From Drechmeria coniospora (Eukaryota > Ascomycota > Sordariomycetes > Hypocreales > Ophiocordycipitaceae), in contig NC_054390.1 in NCBI RefSeq assembly GCF_001625195.1, positions 5,801,222 to 5,865,221 of the forward strand: a DNA stretch of 64,000 bases. The letters are read 5' to 3'. The notes under the pieces were generated by a model. That model saw nothing but the letters and a program-made list of their open reading frames with translations, searched no databases and was not told where the DNA came from. Positions 58,501-64,000 of this stretch are shown here, piece after piece (within the stretch, counting starts at the first letter, position 1; every line of letters starts with the position of its first letter). A program made the position numbers and the translations under genes.

Positions 58501-59989
58501 TCCGTTTGGTGTAACCCTTGGTGTACGACGAAGCAAGGTCTCTGGCTACTTCGGGCTGCTACTCTTACCATGAAAGGATACGGCACAGGTAAGCTTACCA
58601 TTCAACAGCGTGATTTCTCACATTCAGCATCTTATCAGAATGGCGAGGGAAGCAGCTTCTAGAACAATGTAGAGGATACAATCGGATCCTCGGCGTCCGG
58701 AGCACAGTTTCGTCCAAGGCGAAGCGACGGCTACATGCACACACAGACTATCGAGATCCACCTGAATGTGACGGCAAGTCGTAGGCTTGCCAGGGTCCAA
58801 CGGCGTTTGTGACAACCATGCTCCCTACTCGCCGGACTTGTACGGAGTGGTTCATGTGCGCCAGGGGGGGATCGTCGCTTGAAATGTCGGGAGCAGGGAA
58901 AAAATCATGGCCACCTTCTCCAAACTTGCAAGATCGCGGGTGCCAAGGGATAAGCGCGGCGAAAGGGACATGGGGCGGGCGGAATATGGAAGTCAGGGTG
59001 GCCAGGTAGGTTACTGATGAGCATCCATGATCTCCGCTGGCCCATTGGAGTGAGTTCTCGCTCTCTCTCGTATTTTTCGCCACGCCACGCCACATTGTTG
59101 CACACGACGCTCACCTTTCGGGCCTACCAGGGAAGGGAAAGGGGGCAGGGCAGGGACAAGGTAGGGGCAAGCAGGCCGACCAACATACATCCAGGACTTT
59201 TTGAGCATGGTTCCTAACCTGATTCTCGTCTGAGGAACGATCGATGTCGCATTCAACCTGGCTCTTGACTCTGTTTGTCATTGTGACTGAGCGACGGCAT
59301 GGGACCTGTTGACACCGACAGCCGCGGGAAGAGGGGGGGGGGGAATCTGCGATGCAGACAGCGATGGTCGGCATGGACCAATGTCCTTTTCATTCTTGAT
59401 ATTGCCGTTCCTCCCCCAACTCATCCGTGCCACATCGACATGCCTACGAATGTTAGCAAACGAATGCCAAGTACATGCACACCTGCATGTAAGTACGGAC
59501 ATGCGTACACTAGGTTCGAGGGTGCGAGGCACTATCCGTGTGTAATGCTGCACAGGCCAGCCAGCCGCGAGTCAGCTATTGTCATGGAGAAAGCTGCTAG
59601 GGGAGCAGGGGGGTCGTCGGTCGGGACCGCAGCTTCGAATTTTCTCTTCACCGTCATGCGCGGTTTCGTTGGCTCCGGTATTGCGGCTGACGGAAATGTC
59701 AGCCTGTCAGTAATACCGAAACTGCGGGTGGCAGCTGGTCCACCTGCGAAGCTAGGCGTCGGCGAGCTTTCTCCTCTTGGACTTGGGTCCGAATCGCGAG
59801 CCCCTCGAGTGAAGCAGCCCTGCGTGGCCTGTCGACGGTTTTAGACGGGCATTGGGCGGCCTGCGACCTTCCAGGGGCAGATAGCATGGCGTGCCCATCC
59901 CTTGGCACGTATTGATCAATCTTGCAAAGCGCATGTACAAGCGTGATTCTTTGACGAGGTTGGTTCGATGACGCCATGCCGGTTCCTCG

Positions 59990-60080
59990 AAGAAGCAGTC
60001 AAGCCATACAACAATGAATACCTAGATGCAAGTACTCCGTACTGTGCGGAGTATTATTAATTAATACATACTCATACATG
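59990..60080. repeat. Short GTAC-word block (L)
   Basis: AGTACTCCGTACTGTGCGGA and GTATTATTAATTAATACATAC; the latter includes the palindrome GTATTATTAATTAATAC at its core (approximate). Confidence 0.65.
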
Positions 60081-60931
60081 CCTCAACGAGCTTTGCATGT
60101 GAATACATACCATTACTGTACGATGTGATGGACTTGATCCTTCACTTTTACCACGACGCGCCATGGTCAGCGCCACGATTGCAGGGTTTTGAAGATTTTC
60201 GCACGCTGGATGATAAACTCGAGCACAACATAAAACATACTCAACATCACTGTTTACTACCTCCACTGCTTCCATGATTTTCGTACGTTTGTTCCGCAGG
60301 CCGTATTTGGTAAACTCGTGTTATCAATGTCGCTTTGGGTTTGTCAAGTTGTCACGAATCCGGCTGGTTGGGGCAACGAGTATAGGGTAGCTTCATAGGA
60401 TGTTGACCGTTTTCTGACCCGCGACAAGAATACCATCGCTTTGCATCGATGACTTTACGCTGTCTCCAATCGATCGTAGCTTGTCCAGACACACCTTTCG
60501 TCTCATCGTCTACGGTTGCTGTCCTGTGAATTTATTGGGCCGAGGTTGGCTTGCGAACATCTCTTGTTGCGTTCCCACACTGTACTCTCGTCTCGCTTTC
60601 TGCTCATTGACCAGATTGATTATCGATGTCTGCCCCGCATTGCGCTGCACTTTCGCTGTCCCAATAGCCTCTCCGCCTTGGATTTTCCGGCAAAGAACCG
60701 GTGAAGGAGCACCAACCAGCGAAACGAGGGTGATTGGGGTTGATTTCGCACTCGGATTCTCACCGTTGCCACTTACTCTGAGAATCTTTCCATCGAACAT
60801 CGCGTTCATCAAGCTGTGCCCTTTCATTGGCTCACCCGGTGTTCCTGAAGGCCGTCACTCCAGCGAGTTTTCTCGTAGCGATACTTCTAGGTCCCAGAGG
60901 TCCAAAAAGTCGCCCATACCATACGGCCGAC

Positions 60932-61896
60932 ATGGCGACTCTTCGAACCTTATGGCAGCTGCATAACGCAGCAGGGGAAGCTCCTGCTGTCGTGCGGGTC
61001 AAAAACCTGCAGGCCACAGTCAAGGGCCCCAACGACGCCTGGGGTAGGCAGAACAGGCCGCAGACGATCCTGATATCATGCGAGGTCGAGCTGCGGCAGC
61101 CCTTCCGGAGCACGTCGTCGACGGATGCCCTCCAAGAGGACACGGTGCACTACGGCCAGCTCAGCAAGGCCATCATGGTGAGCCTCGAGCGCCTCGCCGT
61201 CGAGTCCTCCCCCGAGGTCGTTGCCCGCCCCAGGCATCTTAGCGAGGTCCTCACGCGCATCTGGATCGACCTCACCGGCATCCATCCGGCCGGCACACCA
61301 GACAAGAACCAAGAGCCGTTTCTGAAGAACCTTGCCGCTGTTCGCTGCATCAAACTGACTGGTCTGCTACCCAAGGCGTCGCTCGTAGGGGACGGTCCCA
61401 GCCTCACTTTCACAGGTGTTTTCGACAACGACGTCAACGGGACACCAATGCCGCTGTTCGGCCGGACGTTGCGGCTGCACAACCTAGTGGTGCCAACACT
61501 CATAGGCATAAACGACAACGAGAAGAAGGCCAAGCAGACGGCTGTGGTTAGTGTTGAGATTGACCACCTCGAAGCCACGGCGGATGAATACAACATTATA
61601 GAATCCAAAATAGTCGAGGTAAGCGGCCCATGCGGCGCGGACGAGCAGCCTCATCTAACATGAATCGCCAGAGAATGGAAAGCTCGTCATTTGGAACCCT
61701 CGAGGCGCTCGCGACAGCCCTGGCGGAAACAATCACCTTGTGCCTCGGGCAGGGCTCGGCATGGGCGGGTCGCTCCGGCACCACGGGATCGCAACTCAAG
61801 ATCACGGTAGCAAAACCGATTGCCGTGGTCTTTGCTGATGCGCCGAGCGTCGTGTTGCGAATCAACACCCGCGACGTCAACCGGCCAGGGGTTTAA
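60932..61896 (+). CDS. FolB/dihydroneopterin aldolase-like protein, two domains
   Basis: Two exons, 60932-61618 and 61672-61896 (intron 53 nt, GTAAGC...CGCCAG), encode 303 residues. Two tandem FolB-type halves are visible: residues about 18-125 (VVRVKNLQATV... DTVHYGQLSKAI) and about 185-300 (RLHNLVVPTLIGINDNEKKAKQTAVVSVEID... SSFGTLEALATALAETI... ITVAKPIAV). The pattern D-x-V-(H/N)Y(G/N) followed by a helix and KP near the end is that of dihydroneopterin aldolase, which makes 6-hydroxymethyl-dihydropterin in folate synthesis. In yeast and many fungi this activity is the N-terminal part of trifunctional Fol1; here the module stands alone without HPPK or DHPS domains. The second half has NII instead of NYG, so it may be structural. 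It could be a folate enzyme or a paralogue of unknown activity. Confidence 0.8.
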
Positions 61897-62116
61897 GGTA
61901 TTACAAGACGCACGTTTGGAATGGAAATGCATCAGGTACGCCTTGCCTTTGACAGGCCGTCATCTTTGGTATTCTAGGCTCAGGTACCGTCCGCGTCATG
62001 CCGGGCCACGAGGTTCGCCCAGCCCTGGCTCATCCCAATGATGGTTACGTAAAACCAAGAGCAGAGACGCAAGATAGGACACCGCTGACACGGAGATGCG
62101 ACATAGTTCCAGAGGT
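61897..62116. other. Convergent 3' spacer
   Basis: 220 bp between the FolB-like stop and the DUF3605 gene stop. No feature seen. Confidence 0.6.
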
Positions 62117-62866
62117 TCAAACGTCGGCTCCCATATATTGCGGAACATCTCCATTTGTGACTTGGCGAACAAAGTCGGGATCGGGGCCGAACATCATGAC
62201 GTGAAAGTGCTCGACCAAGTCGATGGACCTGAGGGCTGACCAATTTTTGAACCATACCACCTGTGCAAGTCAGCACATCCCTCTTCTCGAGGGGTGTCGC
62301 TCGTATCGGGAAACACCAAAGTGGTTCGGTACCTGGTTCGGGGGCACGCGTTGCCGAAACGTCGTCGTGACAAAGGCCTCGATTATGACGCGCGCCGCAT
62401 CCGTAAGCTCGCCATTCTCGCCATCGGACTCGAGCGCAAACTTGGTCCAGACGACGAGGTGAACGATGTTTGGGTCCAGGCCGTAGGGCCAGTCGTTGTA
62501 GATGATTCGAATGTCGTCGGGGAACTGGAACGGCCTGCCCCGTGGTCGGACCGGTTGGGTCCAGCCGAGACGCTCGCGGAGGATGAAGTCTTGGACGGAG
62601 CCATGCTCGCGGCCAAGGCGGTAGGTGTACGCCTTGTACCGCCGCAGCTGCGACGGCGCGCGCTGGAACAAATCGAGACGGTTGGACGAGACGAGGGCGC
62701 AGACCTCGGACCACGAGCTCGGAGCGTAGGCCGAGTCGGGCGTACCGATGATGCGCCGGTCCTTGTCGCTGAGGTTGAGGAGAAAGGGCGGGCAGTCTGT
62801 CGTCTTGTCCCCTTCGGAGACGTTATACTGCCAGTACGGGACGTGGTCTGGCGGGCCCAGGTCCAT
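62117..62866 (-). CDS. GlcNAc-induced protein-like, DUF3605
   Basis: Two exons on the minus strand (62333-62866 and 62117-62260; 72-nt intron with GCTGAC branch site and TGCACAG acceptor) encode 225 residues. Start taken at the ATG at 62866 ([16 protein letters not shown]); an in-frame TTG lies just upstream. Conserved stretches: [70 protein letters not shown] and, across the splice, [23 protein letters not shown]. This matches the fungal DUF3605 family, named after proteins induced by N-acetylglucosamine. No catalytic activity is established; no signal peptide or membrane span is seen. Predicted cytosolic. Confidence 0.85.
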
Positions 62867-64000
62867 TCCCAACGATCAGGTGCCTACGACCTTGCGGCCG
62901 GTACCTGGTGCTAGGATTACTACCACCCTCCCTCGGCAGGGATAGAATACGAGACGATTGGTGTCGCGAGAGAAATCAGCCGCACCAAGAACGCACATTC
63001 CGCCCGACAGGGTGTGTAGGACGGATGGGACGGTCTGATCAATCGCCGTGGGCACTGGCTGTGAGTCCCTCGGGATTATTATCAAGACAGCATCCACATC
63101 CCATCGTGTGGCGCTCACATCACGTGGCCGGCCACATGCACAGGCACTAATTACTATAGACAGTTGTTGCAAATCCTTGATCGATTCGACATGGCGCATC
63201 GAAGGGGTCGCAGATATATATGCATGTACGAAGCGAAGTTCAAGCGAACAATGAGCTGAATGGGACTTGGGAAATGTGTTTGCGATGCGAGGGCAGTGGA
63301 TAAGATGTTGGCATCAACCGCTACGACCAGTACATGCACAGATACAAGTACGTGCCTGAAATCAACCCGTAAACACACAGAGGCAACATGTACGCACAAG
63401 TAATACCTTCTACTTGCCTGCATAATGTACTAGGCATGCACATGCATGTCCTCCATCTACGTGGTACGAGAGCATACGTACTGCGTACTTGGTAGCACTT
63501 CATACCGACCTAGTACGTAGGTATGGTATGTCGGGACTTGCCTCGTACATGAGCCTGCGAGTAGGCGCCCATACTTGCTGGCAAGTTTCCTAGACGAGTG
63601 GAAGCGGAACGCCGGCCTCCAGGACTGGGTTTGGCATGTTCGAAGATGCCCCGCCGACACCATCTTGCCATGAGTATTTCCCTACCGGCCAGACCCTCAT
63701 TCACGTCTTTGAGTCGGGTACTGGACGAGTTGGGGTAGCTAGGTAGGTCGCCGTTCGAGAGGTAGGTTTTGCTGCGAACAGCACTTCTGATTGGACGGGC
63801 TATCATGCAGAAGCGGAGAGGCGCTGCGAGAAGTCATGCGTCTGCATGGGCGAGACGGCGGCGACGATGCACGGCATTTTGCCCATCGTGATTACGTTTG
63901 TTGTCGTTGCGCAATTTGAGTCATCATTCCCGGCACAACGGGTTGGCAGTTAAAAATACTGTACATACTCAGTAAGTACTTACATATATACTTACTGTAC
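62867..64000. other. Terminal intergenic region
   Basis: Promoter of the DUF3605 gene, then DNA without a recognised gene. GTAC words at 63320-63560 (for example ACAAGTACGTG, ACGTACTGCGTACTTGG) and at the very end, 63955-64000 (ACTGTACATACTCAGTAAGT). Confidence 0.5.
63320..63560. repeat. GTAC-word block (M)
   Basis: Moderately dense GTAC words, CATGCACATGCATG and ACGTACTGCGTAC. A similar short block resumes at 63955 and runs off the window. Confidence 0.6.

Larger units (their letters stand above)
52313..60931. other. 8.6-kb gene desert
   Basis: Longest stretch without a recognisable gene. Frames up to about 220 codons (for example 53144-53791, 55487-56155, 59299-59844) have no family motifs and overlap frames on other strands. 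GTAC-word blocks lie at 53640-53990, 54160-54620, 55430-55530 and 59990-60080. A 20-bp tandem duplication lies at 54571-54610 and a poly-G run near 59331-59342. Isolated TACTCCGTAC or TACGGAGTAC words occur at about 52863 and 53235. The last about 450 bp are the probable leader of the FolB-like gene. Species-specific small genes cannot be excluded. Confidence 0.5.

Overview
This window comes from a filamentous ascomycete, very likely a Hypocreales (Sordariomycetes) member. The genes are short, with spliceosomal introns of about 50-180 nt (GT-AG, one GC-AG). The protein set is typical of moulds: NUC-1-type bHLH factor, CDC14, Erv29, SF3B6, PCC1, a CRT10-type WD protein, a histidine acid phosphatase/phytase, a MEP ammonium transporter, a Zn2Cys6 regulator and a Frizzled-like GPCR. 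The taxonomic call is inference from protein resemblance; no database search was possible. Splice sites were read by eye and accepted only where reading phase and expected family sequence agreed.

Layout. 1.3-3.6 kb: single-pass kelch-type membrane protein. 3.6-9.0 kb: gene-free and repeat-rich. 9.0-15.3 kb: NUC-1-like bHLH factor (+), PCC1 (-, two small exons), CDC14 (+). 17.0-18.1 kb: Erv29/SURF4 cargo receptor (-). 19.6-22.4 kb: MBD4-like DNA glycosylase (-) divergent from SF3B6/p14 (+). 23.8-25.5 kb: divergent kinase-like protein (-). 25.5-30.5 kb: no recognisable gene. 30.5-32.9 kb: six-exon Zn2Cys6 regulator. 35.8-42.9 kb: TauD/TfdA dioxygenase (+), membrane-anchored phytase-like acid phosphatase (+), ammonium transporter (-). 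46.0-48.7 kb: CRT10-like protein (-). 50.7-52.3 kb: Frizzled-like GPCR (-). 52.3-60.9 kb: 8.6 kb with nothing recognisable. 60.9-62.9 kb: FolB/dihydroneopterin-aldolase-like protein (+) convergent with a DUF3605 (GlcNAc-induced protein) gene (-).

The genes do not form one pathway or a secondary-metabolite cluster. Functional themes are core eukaryotic housekeeping (splicing, KEOPS, ER export, mitotic exit, DNA repair) and nutrient acquisition: a phosphate-response regulator, a phytase-like enzyme, an ammonium transporter with a GATA-rich upstream region, and a TauD-family oxygenase.

The most unusual feature is the intergenic DNA. Many gene-free stretches are built from GTAC-centred words, above all TACTCCGTAC / GTACGGAGTA and CAGTACTG. 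I saw them in at least a dozen blocks and never inside the exons I could define. The fullest form is an 18-bp perfect palindrome containing CGG-N6-CCG, the spacing recognised by some Zn2Cys6 proteins. One block forms a tandem array just upstream of PCC1.
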